NCBI GenBank assembly: GCA_013388545.1 | Contig: JACAFB010000045.1 | Coordinates: forward strand, 1-64,000 | DNA: 64,000 bases | Reading direction: 5' to 3' | DNA from: Ignavibacteriaceae bacterium | Lineage (GTDB): Bacteria; Bacteroidota; Ignavibacteria; Ignavibacteriales; Ignavibacteriaceae | In this document: piece by piece, positions 16,666 through 26,253 of the stretch | Position numbering within the stretch: position 1 is the stretch's first letter | Layout of the letters: each line of letters opens with the position of its first letter | The notes under the pieces: model-generated | Database searches by the model: none | Told to the model about the DNA's origin: nothing | Seen by the model: the letters and a program-made list of their open reading frames with translations, nothing else | Translations under genes and position numbers: made by a program

Positions 16666-19600
16666 ATGATAAACTACCTTAAGATTTTAGTTATTGTATT
16701 ATTACTTTTTTCTTTAAATAAATCAGCCGCTCAGGTTAAAATTGAAAACCTTCAAAAGAAGTCTGATGGAATGAATTTCTCAATCAGCTTTGATGAACCA
16801 AGGCATTCAATTAATATTATCAATGAAGAAAGAGTAATAAGCTTTCCAGATTATTTAGATGAAGGCAGCCCGGGATCACCAGTTGTCCCGTATTATGTTG
16901 CCTACATTGCAATTCCACCTTTTGCAAAGATTGAAGTTAAAGTTGAAGAAAAAAATGTTAACAGCTTTGCAAATGTCCGGCCCGAAATTAATAAGCAGCC
17001 GGTATTGGATTCCGATTCAACAATAAGCTATAAAGAGGTAGGTTTCGATCAAAAATATTTTTCTTTTGAACGTTATCCAGCCAATCAATTCGAATTACTT
17101 GGATACACCTGGATCAGGGATTACTATTGTGCAGTTATTAAGTTTAACTTTGCCAGATTTAACTGGAAGAAAAAAGAGGTAAATTATTTTCTTAAAGCCA
17201 ACGTAAGTATTGATTATCTGGATATAAAACCTTTTTCAGTTAATACCTCACCAAAATCGGATTTTGACGCTCACTTAAAATCTATAATACTTAATTACGA
17301 GAGTGCTGAGGATTATCGTTCATTCCCAAAATTCTCAATTGAAGTTGATACTTCAGGTAACTGGATTGATTACTCAAAAGAATATGTTAAGCTCCTTATT
17401 CATTCTGATGGCATTTATAGAATTACGTACAATGATTTGATTCAATATGGAGTTAACCCCGGTTCGTTTAACCCAAAAACTTTAAAGATATTTCTTAACG
17501 GTGCTCAGATTCCGCTTTATGTATCAGGAGAGGATGACAATGTTTTTAATCCGGAAGATTACATAGAATTTTGGGCTACAAGAAATTATGGTTCTCCGGA
17601 TTATCGTGATATTGTACCGGTAGGAGTTGACTATCTGGAATTTTTTAATCGTTACAATGATTCGTCATTTGTATGGCTGACCTGGGATGGAAATAATGGT
17701 GCCAGACTAAACACGGTTCAGCAATCACTTCCGGGTATTACAGATACTCTGACTTCCCATATAACAAAGATTCATCTGGAAGCTCAAACAAGGTTGTGGT
17801 ACTATGATGCAGTGGTGCCGCGAGTTCAGCTTCCATTCTGGCAGGAGAATAAAGTTTGGACCTGGGGATTAATCGGAAAATCGGGAAATGTATCTCATAG
17901 TTTCACAGTTAATAATTTTGTTCCGAACACCCCTTTAAAAACATATGTAAGATTAATAAGCAATGCTGCAAATATTGTCACCGATGCTCATAGACACGGA
18001 GTCGGAATTAACTCAAGTCCCATTCTTGATACTATAACATATGACTTCAGACAGACAGTTAATTTGTTTTCAACCTTCTCCTCAAATTTGTTGGTTAATG
18101 GAACTAATTCGTTAAAAGTTTATGGTTTGCAGACTGCTGCAACATTTCATCAATCTTTAATTGATTGGGTTGAAGTCGAATACTTCCGGGAGAATATTGC
18201 AGTTAATGATTCACTTTTCATTTTGCTGCCAGACAGTATTACTCAGGGAAATAAAGTAATCAAAATTTCTGGCATTATTGAAGAAGATTCAAATATTGTT
18301 TTTTACAGGATAAAACCGAATGTTGAAAGAATCACCGGTTATAATCTTACATCAGGTACCGGTAAGGTTTTAACATTCAGTGATACCGTTAAAGGAAAAG
18401 ATGCTTTTCTCTTTATTAAAAAAGCCTATTTAAAATCACCAATCTTCAAGGTAAAGAAACAGTTTGTGAATTTAAGGGATCCTAACCGCGAAGCAGATTA
18501 CATTATTATTACAAATTCGGTTTTGGAGCCTTCCTCAGCAGAGTATGAAAATTTTATTTCATCAAACTACGGCTTAAGAACTGAAAGAATTTTTATCAAT
18601 GATATTTATGATGAATTTGCTTACGGTTTAAATAACGCCGAAGCGGTCAGGGATTTTTTGATTGCAGCATATAATAACTGGGTATCACCAAAGCCAACTT
18701 ATCTCAATTTGCTTGGTGATGCAAATTATGATTATAAAAATGTTTTTAATACTACCCGAAAAAATCTTGTCCCATCTTTTGGAAATCCGGTCAGTGATTC
18801 CTGGTATACGATGTGGGATACCTCAAATGTCAATATTCAGCAAATGCTTGTTGCAAGAATACCTGCAAATACAAATGAAGAGGTCTTGTTTTACCTAAAC
18901 AAACATCAGAGTTATGTTACCCGCGGATATGATGAATTTAATAAACATTATTTATTCTTTAGTGGAGGTTTACCAAGCGATCCCGGATTGATGGCTTTGA
19001 TAAAAGCTGCTAACGATTCTTTGTTTGAGGGAGTTGTTAAACCAGCACCAATCGGCGGAGTAGGAAGACATTTTTATAAAACTATAAATCCCCCAACCAA
19101 CTTTGGCCCCTACACTCCTGAGGAAATTCGCGAATCCTTAGATGCAGGAGGATCATTTATTTCATATATTGGACACAGCGGAACACAAACTTGGGATAAC
19201 GGAATTAATGATGTTATCGATATTAAAAATGCATATAATGACAGGCATCCTTTAATTTCCGACTTTGGTTGTTCAACAGGGAAATATGCTGAACCCGATG
19301 TAGATGCGTTTGGCGAACTTTTTATTTGCTTATCAACTGATGGACAGGCAATTAATTATCTTGGTAATGCTAGCTGGGGTTATACCTCCACATCGTTAAG
19401 ATTTCCCGATTACTTTTATCGGAAGATTCTTCTTGATTCAACTTTAAACGTTTCTGAAGCTCACTTCTTATCAAAAGTAAGGCAGTTCAATGAAACCGGT
19501 TATTCAGATGTCAACCGTGTTTTCAATTATTGTAATATTCTTTTTGGAGATCCGATAATTAATTTCAATCTTCCTCAAAAGCCTAATCTGAAAATATACC

Positions 19601-22062
19601 CGAACTCTTTTAAGATAATAGGTGAAAACCCCAACAACCTCGATGACTCAGTAAAAATTAAATTCGATTTATTGAATCTGGGTAAAGTAAAGGGCGATAC
19701 CGTTCAGATTAATATTCAGGATTTTGTTAAGGATACATTATCCTTTGAGAGCAACTTTACGATAAATATTCCGCTTTATTCCGATGAAATAATTGTTAGT
19801 ATCCCGGTCAAAAACAAAGTAGGTGAACATAAATTGATAGTTGATGCCGATAAGCTCAACTTAATTGATGAAATTTATGAAAATGATAATACTGCTTTGT
19901 TTAACTATAATGTTTATTCAACTTCTGTCCGCCCGGTCGAGTTCGAAAAATATTATACTGCTTCCAGAAGTCTGATAAAACTTATCAATCCTGTTTCCCG
20001 TTTAGAAGGCATTCCTGAAACAATCAGATTTGAAATCTCTGATAATGATTCTTTCTTTAATCCAACTTTCTTGAGTTTGAATTTCGATACTCTTTACACA
20101 GACGTAAATCTTCCGTCTCTTACATCAGGCAAACGATATTGGTATCGCACAAAAATTGATGAACCTCTTTTAGACTGGTCTGAGTCATACTCGTTTTTCA
20201 ATTTACAAAATAATCGTTCCTGGTTTATTGGAGAGTCATTTAAAAATTCAGATATTATTTATGATGATGTTTTATATGATTCCACCGCAAAATCCTGGAA
20301 GTTAAAATCCGGAATGAATACACTTAAAATCGGGTCTGCCGGTGAAGATGCCGGAGATTTCGGTTCAATGGTTTTCAATGGTCAGGAAAGACTGCCCAAC
20401 ACATTTTACTGGGGAATTGCAACTGCATTTATTGATACTGTTACTCTTGAACCTCATACCTTCCGATATTTTGTTTATGGAACACCAGGCCAGGGGGATT
20501 CGCTGGCAAACTACATAAATAGCTTGCCTGAAGGTACAACATTAGCTTTAACAATTGGATCTGATGGGCAGCAATCAGTTCTTGGCGGAATTGGTTCGAA
20601 TGCAAGAGAAAAAATAAAAACTCTTGGCAGCTTCTACATTGACAGTGTTGGTTATAAAGACTCCTGGTGTATCATTGGGAAAAAAGGTGCTGCGACCGGA
20701 ACTGTTCCTGAAGCGTTCAAAGACCGCTATCAGGGCCCCGCATGGATTAATGTTTCTAAACTTGTTTTCAGTGACTCGGGTTTTGTAAAATTTCCGGTTG
20801 TTTCTAATGCAACCGAATGGAAAAGTATCTTTAAAAGTGATTCACTTCCAGCAGGTTCTGAAATTAAATGGATCCCCCTTGGCCTGAAGGAGAATGGTAC
20901 AATTGATACGCTGCAAACAATTTTATTTAACAGCGACTCATCTTCCATTTCTTTTATCGATGCTTCGCTCTATCCAAGAATTCAGATGCTTGCAGAATTT
21001 AAAGCCAATGAGTTTAAGCAATCTCCTTATTTGAAAAACTTTGGATTAGATTTTACTCCGCTTCCGGAACTTGCAATTAATTACCAGGTGGTATCAACGG
21101 ATCTTGACTCTGTTTACCAGGGGAACAGCATCAATCTTAACTTCTCATTTGCTAACCTGTCTTATGTTCCCACAGATACAACTAGAGTAAGTCTTTATTT
21201 AATTAAGCCGGACAATACAGAGAAGTTACTTTTGGACTCTGTTTATTTCTCTATAGATTCTCTGCAGATGAAAAATATTTTCTATCAGTACACATCAAAT
21301 AAGTATGATGGCTTTGGAAATATGAAGTTCAGAATTCTGATTGATGCTGACCAGAGAATCAAAGAGCTTTACAAAGACAATAACTTCTTTGAAAAATCTT
21401 TTTATGTTATCAGAGATACGCTTGCTTCGGTTTCTCCTTCGGCTATTACCGCCTTATTTGATGGTATTGATATTCTTGATGGAGATTTTGTAGCTCCCAA
21501 ACCAGAGGTTGAGTTAATAATAAATTATCCGGTTTGGTTCCCTGTTGAGGATACATCAGCAATTCAGTTTAAAGTTAATAATAACCTGATTCCTTATCAT
21601 CTGCTTAATTCAACATATGATTCGGTGAATCGAACTATTAACTATAAATATTCACCAAATCTTCCGGATGGCGAAAACTTTATTTCTCTTTACACTGTGG
21701 ATAACAATGGCTTGATGCAATCCACGCCCAGCTTTGAAAAGTATTTTAGGGTTTCCAGTGAATTAAAATTATTAGAAGTATTTAATTATCCTAATCCGTT
21801 TAAAGAGTCAACGGCATTTACATTCAAACTGACACAAATTCCCGATGAGCTTAGAATTAAAATTTATTCTATAGCCGGAAGGTTAATTCGCAATATCTCT
21901 CTCAAGGCTTCCCAGTTAAATTACGATTTTAACAGAATTACCTGGGATGGCAGGGATGAGGATGGTGATGTTGTTGCAAATGGTGTTTATATTTACAAAG
22001 TTATTATAACCAAAAGTGATAAGTCTGAGTCTATTACTCAAAAATTATCAATTGTAAGATAA
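16666..22062 (+). CDS. Large C25-family cysteine peptidase (gingipain/PorU-like) with CARDB-like and T9SS-type C-terminal domains
   Basis: A 1798-aa exported protein. Signal peptide 1-22 (SAAQ); a gingipain-type N-terminal region with GSPGSPVVPYYVAYIAIPP (about 70-90); peptidase C25 domain about 620-1000, with the catalytic pair His837 (SYIGHSG) and Cys869 (DFGCSTG), 32 residues apart as in gingipains; a CARDB-like domain near 1010-1110; and a C-terminal FlgD/T9SS-like domain starting at NYPNPF (1707-1712) and ending ITQKLSIVR. The C25 family includes both secreted proteases and PorU, the T9SS sortase that removes sorting domains and attaches cargo to lipid. PorU proteins are usually nearer 1100-1300 aa, so the extra length leaves open whether this is the sortase or a cargo protease. 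It has its own promoter. Confidence 0.85.
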   Translation: MINYLKILVIVLLLFSLNKSAAQVKIENLQKKSDGMNFSISFDEPRHSINIINEERVISFPDYLDEGSPGSPVVPYYVAYIAIPPFAKIEVKVEEKNVNSFANVRPEINKQPVLDSDSTISYKEVGFDQKYFSFERYPANQFELLGYTWIRDYYCAVIKFNFARFNWKKKEVNYFLKANVSIDYLDIKPFSVNTSPKSDFDAHLKSIILNYESAEDYRSFPKFSIEVDTSGNWIDYSKEYVKLLIHSDGIYRITYNDLIQYGVNPGSFNPKTLKIFLNGAQIPLYVSGEDDNVFNPEDYIEFWATRNYGSPDYRDIVPVGVDYLEFFNRYNDSSFVWLTWDGNNGARLNTVQQSLPGITDTLTSHITKIHLEAQTRLWYYDAVVPRVQLPFWQENKVWTWGLIGKSGNVSHSFTVNNFVPNTPLKTYVRLISNAANIVTDAHRHGVGINSSPILDTITYDFRQTVNLFSTFSSNLLVNGTNSLKVYGLQTAATFHQSLIDWVEVEYFRENIAVNDSLFILLPDSITQGNKVIKISGIIEEDSNIVFYRIKPNVERITGYNLTSGTGKVLTFSDTVKGKDAFLFIKKAYLKSPIFKVKKQFVNLRDPNREADYIIITNSVLEPSSAEYENFISSNYGLRTERIFINDIYDEFAYGLNNAEAVRDFLIAAYNNWVSPKPTYLNLLGDANYDYKNVFNTTRKNLVPSFGNPVSDSWYTMWDTSNVNIQQMLVARIPANTNEEVLFYLNKHQSYVTRGYDEFNKHYLFFSGGLPSDPGLMALIKAANDSLFEGVVKPAPIGGVGRHFYKTINPPTNFGPYTPEEIRESLDAGGSFISYIGHSGTQTWDNGINDVIDIKNAYNDRHPLISDFGCSTGKYAEPDVDAFGELFICLSTDGQAINYLGNASWGYTSTSLRFPDYFYRKILLDSTLNVSEAHFLSKVRQFNETGYSDVNRVFNYCNILFGDPIINFNLPQKPNLKIYPNSFKIIGENPNNLDDSVKIKFDLLNLGKVKGDTVQINIQDFVKDTLSFESNFTINIPLYSDEIIVSIPVKNKVGEHKLIVDADKLNLIDEIYENDNTALFNYNVYSTSVRPVEFEKYYTASRSLIKLINPVSRLEGIPETIRFEISDNDSFFNPTFLSLNFDTLYTDVNLPSLTSGKRYWYRTKIDEPLLDWSESYSFFNLQNNRSWFIGESFKNSDIIYDDVLYDSTAKSWKLKSGMNTLKIGSAGEDAGDFGSMVFNGQERLPNTFYWGIATAFIDTVTLEPHTFRYFVYGTPGQGDSLANYINSLPEGTTLALTIGSDGQQSVLGGIGSNAREKIKTLGSFYIDSVGYKDSWCIIGKKGAATGTVPEAFKDRYQGPAWINVSKLVFSDSGFVKFPVVSNATEWKSIFKSDSLPAGSEIKWIPLGLKENGTIDTLQTILFNSDSSSISFIDASLYPRIQMLAEFKANEFKQSPYLKNFGLDFTPLPELAINYQVVSTDLDSVYQGNSINLNFSFANLSYVPTDTTRVSLYLIKPDNTEKLLLDSVYFSIDSLQMKNIFYQYTSNKYDGFGNMKFRILIDADQRIKELYKDNNFFEKSFYVIRDTLASVSPSAITALFDGIDILDGDFVAPKPEVELIINYPVWFPVEDTSAIQFKVNNNLIPYHLLNSTYDSVNRTINYKYSPNLPDGENFISLYTVDNNGLMQSTPSFEKYFRVSSELKLLEVFNYPNPFKESTAFTFKLTQIPDELRIKIYSIAGRLIRNISLKASQLNYDFNRITWDGRDEDGDVVANGVYIYKVIITKSDKSESITQKLSIVR

Positions 22063-22086
22063 GCTGCTGAAAGACAAAGAGAAAAA

Positions 22087-22758
22087 ATGAAAAGAATATT
22101 TTTCCTGTTAAGTATAGCTGTTGTTTTTGGATTTCTTACTTTCAAAAACTACGGCTTTGATATTCTTCCCGTTCAGCTTATATATTTTTATGCAGTGAAC
22201 CAGGATAATGGCGTGTTACTGAAGTGGGGAACAGCAACTGAAGTCAATAACTACGGGTTCGATGTTGAACGAGCTCAGGATACACCAACAGCCTTCATCT
22301 ACATTGATTTTGTGCCTGGCAGCGGAAACAGCAATTCACCAAAGCATTATTCATTACTTGACACATCTGCAATACTGGGAAATCATTACTTTTACCGACT
22401 TAAACAAATAAATACCGACGGTACTTACGAATACTCTGACACCATTGAAGTAAATTATGTGCTTAATCTTGAGAGAGAAAATTCTCCAGTCCCGGAGACT
22501 TACTCTCTTTTTCAAAACTACCCCAATCCGTTTAATCCTTCCACAAAAATAAAATTTCAATTACCCGAACCCTCAGATTTGAAACTTTTGCTTTTCAATT
22601 CTCAGGGAGAATTAATAAAAGAATTACTTGTGCAATATCTTGATGCAGGCAGCTATATTTTTGATTTTAACGCCGGGACTATCAGCAGTGGCGTTTATTT
22701 TATAACCTTCACTTCAAAAAACTATACTCAAACCATAAAAGCTTTACTCTTGAAATAA
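22087..22758 (+). CDS. Small T9SS-targeted protein, little more than a sorting domain
   Basis: A 223-aa exported protein. A signal-like N-terminus is followed by a short domain (about 27-125) that reads WGTATEVNNYGFDVERA and HYFYRLKQINTDGTYEYSD, the module that commonly precedes the sorting domain in Ignavibacteria and Bacteroidota cargo. The T9SS type A sorting domain runs from about 139 to 223 (NYPNPFNPSTKI at 144-155, end SGVYFITF...KALLLK). There is no room for a catalytic domain. It lies 24 nt after the C25 gene and is probably co-transcribed with it. Confidence 0.85.
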   Translation: MKRIFFLLSIAVVFGFLTFKNYGFDILPVQLIYFYAVNQDNGVLLKWGTATEVNNYGFDVERAQDTPTAFIYIDFVPGSGNSNSPKHYSLLDTSAILGNHYFYRLKQINTDGTYEYSDTIEVNYVLNLERENSPVPETYSLFQNYPNPFNPSTKIKFQLPEPSDLKLLLFNSQGELIKELLVQYLDAGSYIFDFNAGTISSGVYFITFTSKNYTQTIKALLLK

Positions 22759-22816
22759 TTTTTATAAACTTACTGATGAAAAATCAACTTTATTCCAGTA
22801 ACACTAAGGAAACAAT

Positions 22817-24163
22817 ATGAAAAAATTATTTACTTTATTTTTTCTTATATCGACCATAACAGCATTTGCCCAATTAAACCAATATCCAAAACCTCAGGAA
22901 GGATATCTCACCGGGGGTCTTGGACTAAACTGGATTGATGGTGAATTGCATTACAGATTTAATTTTCGTCCCGAAGTATCCTTTGCAAACTTTGGAGTTG
23001 GTCTCGATCTGAACCTTGATTTTGACTCAAAAGGAAATCTGAGAAAAGAAAATTTCAATGAATTTTCCGATTACCTCAGCGTAATCCGATATGTAAGATA
23101 TGGAATGAAGAATGATCCTGTCTTCATCAAACTTGGAGCTCTTGACTATTATACCTTAGGTCACGGAAGTATTATTTATCAATATAACAATAGCCCTTCA
23201 TTCGATACCCGCAAAACAGGTCTTGTAGCTGATATAGATTTTGGCAAATTTGGATTTGAATCAATTTACAGCAGCTTTGGTGAGGCAGGGGTTATTGGAT
23301 TAAGAGGGTATGTAAAACCCCTTCAGTTTACAAGCGCTGCTGGTATCCCGATTATAGGAAATCTCGAAGTTGGCGCAACTTTCGCAACAGACATAAATGA
23401 CAAAGCCGGAATAGTTGTTGGCTCGCTGGACAGCGTTACAAATAAACTTTCAGTTGTTGATGATAAAGGCTCAATCAGCATTGTTGGAGTTGATCTTGGC
23501 TTACCTTTACTTGAAACTAATTTGCTTGGGATTATTTTATACTTTGACTATGCAAAAATCATTGAATATGGAAGCGGCATTTCAACAGGTATTAAACTGA
23601 ATTTTGAAGGTTTAGGATTAGTCAGTGCAACAGCTAAACTTGAACGCCGTTTCAACCAGGAGAAATATCTGCCATCATATTTTAATTCATTCTACGAACT
23701 TGAGAGATTCCAGGTTATGAATGATGGAACTGTTTTAAGCAAAGCTCAGGTGCTTAATTCTGCTACAACTGCGAGCAATGGTGTTTACGGAGAGCTTAGT
23801 ATTAATGTTCTTAAGCTCTTTGATATTATCGGAAGTTATCAGCGTCTTGATAAGTATCCGAACTCAGGTGCGCTGCATATAAACTCAGAAATTGCTCCTG
23901 AGGATATCCCCTTCCTCGTGAGAGCAGGTTATGATAAAGTAAATGTTGGAAATGAAACAGATCTCTTTAAACTTGACGACAGATCACTTTTATTTTTTGA
24001 ATTCGGTTATAAACCCGTTCAGTATTTGCTGGTTTCAATGCTCTATAGCTGGACCTTTACACCTCAAAGGGATGCAGATGATAAGGTTGTTGGGTATGAA
24101 CCTCAGAAAAGAATTGAGCCCAGAATTTCATTTGTTTATCCGATTAGTTTTGGCGGGAAGTAA
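22817..24163 (+). CDS. Predicted outer-membrane beta-barrel protein
   Basis: A 448-aa protein I cannot assign. It has a clean signal peptide (1-18, AFAQ) and a long series of alternating strands rich in Gly, Tyr and Phe (GYLTGGLGLNWIDGELHYRF, VPGLDLNLDFD-like repeats), ending in EPRISFVYPISFGGK, so it is very likely an outer-membrane barrel. An AAGGAAAC sequence precedes the ATG. It follows two exported-protein genes with a 58-nt gap. It does not resemble the T9SS protein PorV by its N-terminus. Confidence 0.65.
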   Translation: MKKLFTLFFLISTITAFAQLNQYPKPQEGYLTGGLGLNWIDGELHYRFNFRPEVSFANFGVGLDLNLDFDSKGNLRKENFNEFSDYLSVIRYVRYGMKNDPVFIKLGALDYYTLGHGSIIYQYNNSPSFDTRKTGLVADIDFGKFGFESIYSSFGEAGVIGLRGYVKPLQFTSAAGIPIIGNLEVGATFATDINDKAGIVVGSLDSVTNKLSVVDDKGSISIVGVDLGLPLLETNLLGIILYFDYAKIIEYGSGISTGIKLNFEGLGLVSATAKLERRFNQEKYLPSYFNSFYELERFQVMNDGTVLSKAQVLNSATTASNGVYGELSINVLKLFDIIGSYQRLDKYPNSGALHINSEIAPEDIPFLVRAGYDKVNVGNETDLFKLDDRSLLFFEFGYKPVQYLLVSMLYSWTFTPQRDADDKVVGYEPQKRIEPRISFVYPISFGGK

Positions 24164-24172
24164 TTTTCAAAT

Positions 24173-24201
24173 GGTGCTTTATCTGCTTCAGGTAAAGCAC
24201 C
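24173..24201. terminator. Bidirectional terminator between convergent genes
   Basis: A perfect 9-bp stem, GGTGCTTTA (24173-24181) with TAAAGCACC (24193-24201), and an 11-nt loop, followed by a T-run on the plus strand and an A/T-rich stretch on the minus strand. Its right arm ends on the first base of the HAD gene's stop triplet (24201-24203). Confidence 0.75.
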
Positions 24202-24851
24202 TAAACTTTTTCCATCAGAAATTTCTCTAACTCTTCTACAGAATAAAATACAAAATCACTATTAAGCTTTAGCACTTCTTCTTTCTTTGCATAATTATCC
24301 CATAAAACAGAGGCGACTTTAATTCCTGCAGATCGTGATGCTTTTATGTCTGAAGGTGCATCACCGATCATAAGCACTTCATTCTTTGAAAGATTATATT
24401 TCGTAAGGAAAACACTTATTCCCTCAGCAGAAGGTTTATGTTCTTTTACATCGTCACCGGAAACAATCAGATTAAAAAATTTATGAATGCCAAGTTTTTT
24501 CAGAGTAATTACTGCTGCCTTTCTTCCTTTCCCGGTATAAATTGAAAGCAGTACGCCCTTGTTTGTTAAGAATTCAAGAATATTTTTTATTCCCGGATAC
24601 AAATCAGCCATTGAATGATTTTCGGTATAAAATGAATAGTAGTCTTTTTTTGCATTATCAAATTGATCACCGCACATTTCTTTAAGAATAACATCCTCCG
24701 TCGGGCCAAAAAGAGCGGTTATCTCTTCGTTTGTAAATTTTTTATTCAGATATCTCCCCGCGATGTGATTAAATGTAGCGAAAATTAATTCGTTTGTTGA
24801 AGTGAGAGTACCGTCTATATCGAAAATTATTCCTTTGAATTTAATTTCCAT
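24201..24851 (-). CDS. HAD-superfamily phosphatase (phosphoglycolate phosphatase-like)
   Basis: A 216-aa soluble phosphohydrolase. Motif I is DIDGTL (nucleophile Asp and acid Asp), motif II lies at SIYTGKGRKA, motif III Lys in EHKPSAEG, and motif IV is MIGDAPSDIKASRSAG. The helical cap between motifs I and II is of the phosphoglycolate phosphatase/beta-phosphoglucomutase type. Substrate cannot be told; small sugar phosphates, phosphoglycolate or pyrophosphate are all possible. It is a lone minus-strand gene convergent with the barrel-protein gene, and its upstream region is shared with the divergent rRNA methyltransferase gene. Confidence 0.85.
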   Translation of the reverse strand: MEIKFKGIIFDIDGTLTSTNELIFATFNHIAGRYLNKKFTNEEITALFGPTEDVILKEMCGDQFDNAKKDYYSFYTENHSMADLYPGIKNILEFLTNKGVLLSIYTGKGRKAAVITLKKLGIHKFFNLIVSGDDVKEHKPSAEGISVFLTKYNLSKNEVLMIGDAPSDIKASRSAGIKVASVLWDNYAKKEEVLKLNSDFVFYSVEELEKFLMEKV

Positions 24852-24881
24852 TTTTTGCCTTTAATAAAATTTAATAGCTGA

Positions 24882-24889
24882 CAAAAATA
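24882..24889 (-). promoter_or_regulatory. Candidate -7 element (TATTTTTG) of the HAD gene
   Basis: The minus strand reads TATTTTTG, an exact TAnnTTTG match, about 31 nt before the ATG at 24851. No TTG stands 19-21 nt further upstream, so only half of the promoter is recognisable. Confidence 0.35.
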
Positions 24890-24962
24890 TCTATTATTAT
24901 CTCATGATTAAAAATTAGAATGTTGTTAGTAAATTACATTATTAAATCAAAGTAAAAATTTT

Positions 24963-26138
24963 ATGAAACCAAAGATAATACTGCGCAAAAATGAAGAACG
25001 AAGAATTTTATCCGGACACCAATGGATTTTCAGCAACGAAATTGATTTGATTGAAGGAGATACGGTCAATGGTGATCTTGTTGAAGTATTTTCGAATAAA
25101 AATTCATTTTTAGGTACAGGTTTTTATAATAAGAACAGCTTGATTTCTGTCCGATTGATTTCATCTCAAAAAGTTGACGACTTAAATCAGCTCCTAAAAA
25201 AATTACTTGTTGATGCTTTTGTCTTCAGGAAGAATATTTATCCCGGAAGAAAATCATACAGGGTTGTATTTAGCGAAAGTGATTTTCTCCCCGGTTTAAT
25301 AATTGACAAATACAACAATACATTTGTTGAGCAAATCTATTGCTTTGGAATTCAACGGAATATTCAGATGATAAACTCAGTATTAATTAACGAGTTTGGT
25401 GCTGAAAATATTTTTACTCTTCACGATTCACATTTCAGAAAACTTGAAGGGCTGCCTGAAGCAGATGAAATATATCTCGGGGAAAAGAATATCGAATTAA
25501 TAGACGATGGTGCGATTAAATATTCGGTTGATTTTAACCGGGCACAAAAAACGGGCTTCTTTTTCGATCAGGTGGAGAACAGGTTTTTCTCTTCAAGATT
25601 TGTTGAAGGCAAATCAGTGCTTGATGCATTTTGCAACTCAGGTGGATTTGGTTTGCATGCTTGCAAAGCCGGGGCTAAAAAAATTACTTTTATCGATTCA
25701 TCAAAATCTGAAATTGATTGTGCCAGAAATAATTTTGAGATTAATAATTTCAAATCACCGGCCGAATTTATTGTAGCTGATGTTTTCGATTATCTTGATA
25801 ATTGTTTTCATTCGGGAAAAAATTTTGACGTTGTAATGGTTGATCCTCCTTCATTCGCAAAATCAAAAAAATCACTTGCTTCCGCTGTAAAAGGATATGA
25901 AAAACTAAATAAAACTTCACTGCAGATAATTAATAAAAATGGATTTCTGATCACTTCTTCTTGCTCACATCATTTAAGTGAAGAAGAATTTTTACAAATC
26001 CTTTCCACAGCGTCGAAAAAGTCTGAACGAAGAATTCAATTAATTCACAAAGCTTCTGCAGCACTGGATCACCCATCTCTTCCTCAAATGGAAGAGACAA
26101 AGTATCTTAAGTTTGTAATCCTGCGGGTCCTGGATTAA
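24963..26138 (+). CDS. Class I SAM-dependent rRNA methyltransferase, RlmI-like
   Basis: A 391-aa protein with an N-terminal PUA domain (starting ILRKNEERRILSGHQWIFSNEI) and a C-terminal class I methyltransferase domain. The SAM site is VLDAFCNSGGFGLHACKAGA; the catalytic region MVDPPSFAKSKK holds the N/D-PP motif; the family Cys is in TSSCSHHLS. RlmI makes 5-methylcytidine in 23S rRNA; family assignment is firm, exact target base is inference. It has its own transcript region and no close downstream partner: the Bat operon promoter follows. Confidence 0.9.
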   Translation: MKPKIILRKNEERRILSGHQWIFSNEIDLIEGDTVNGDLVEVFSNKNSFLGTGFYNKNSLISVRLISSQKVDDLNQLLKKLLVDAFVFRKNIYPGRKSYRVVFSESDFLPGLIIDKYNNTFVEQIYCFGIQRNIQMINSVLINEFGAENIFTLHDSHFRKLEGLPEADEIYLGEKNIELIDDGAIKYSVDFNRAQKTGFFFDQVENRFFSSRFVEGKSVLDAFCNSGGFGLHACKAGAKKITFIDSSKSEIDCARNNFEINNFKSPAEFIVADVFDYLDNCFHSGKNFDVVMVDPPSFAKSKKSLASAVKGYEKLNKTSLQIINKNGFLITSSCSHHLSEEEFLQILSTASKKSERRIQLIHKASAALDHPSLPQMEETKYLKFVILRVLD

Positions 26139-26158
26139 CTGAAAGAATCTGACTTACC

Positions 26159-26189
26159 TTGATAAAAAAATACAACATTTATAAGTTTG
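26159..26189 (+). promoter_or_regulatory. Promoter of the moxR-bat operon, TTG-N20-TAAGTTTG
   Basis: TTG at 26159-26161, a 20-nt spacer and TAAGTTTG at 26182-26189, a full match to the Bacteroidota housekeeping promoter. Expected start of transcription is near 26196, leaving a leader of about 58 nt before the TTG start at 26254. Confidence 0.65.
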
Positions 26190-26253
26190 CCCCGTCTAAT
26201 CAGATTGATTACACATTTTCATTCATTTCGAAAACTTTAATAAGAGGTTAAAA

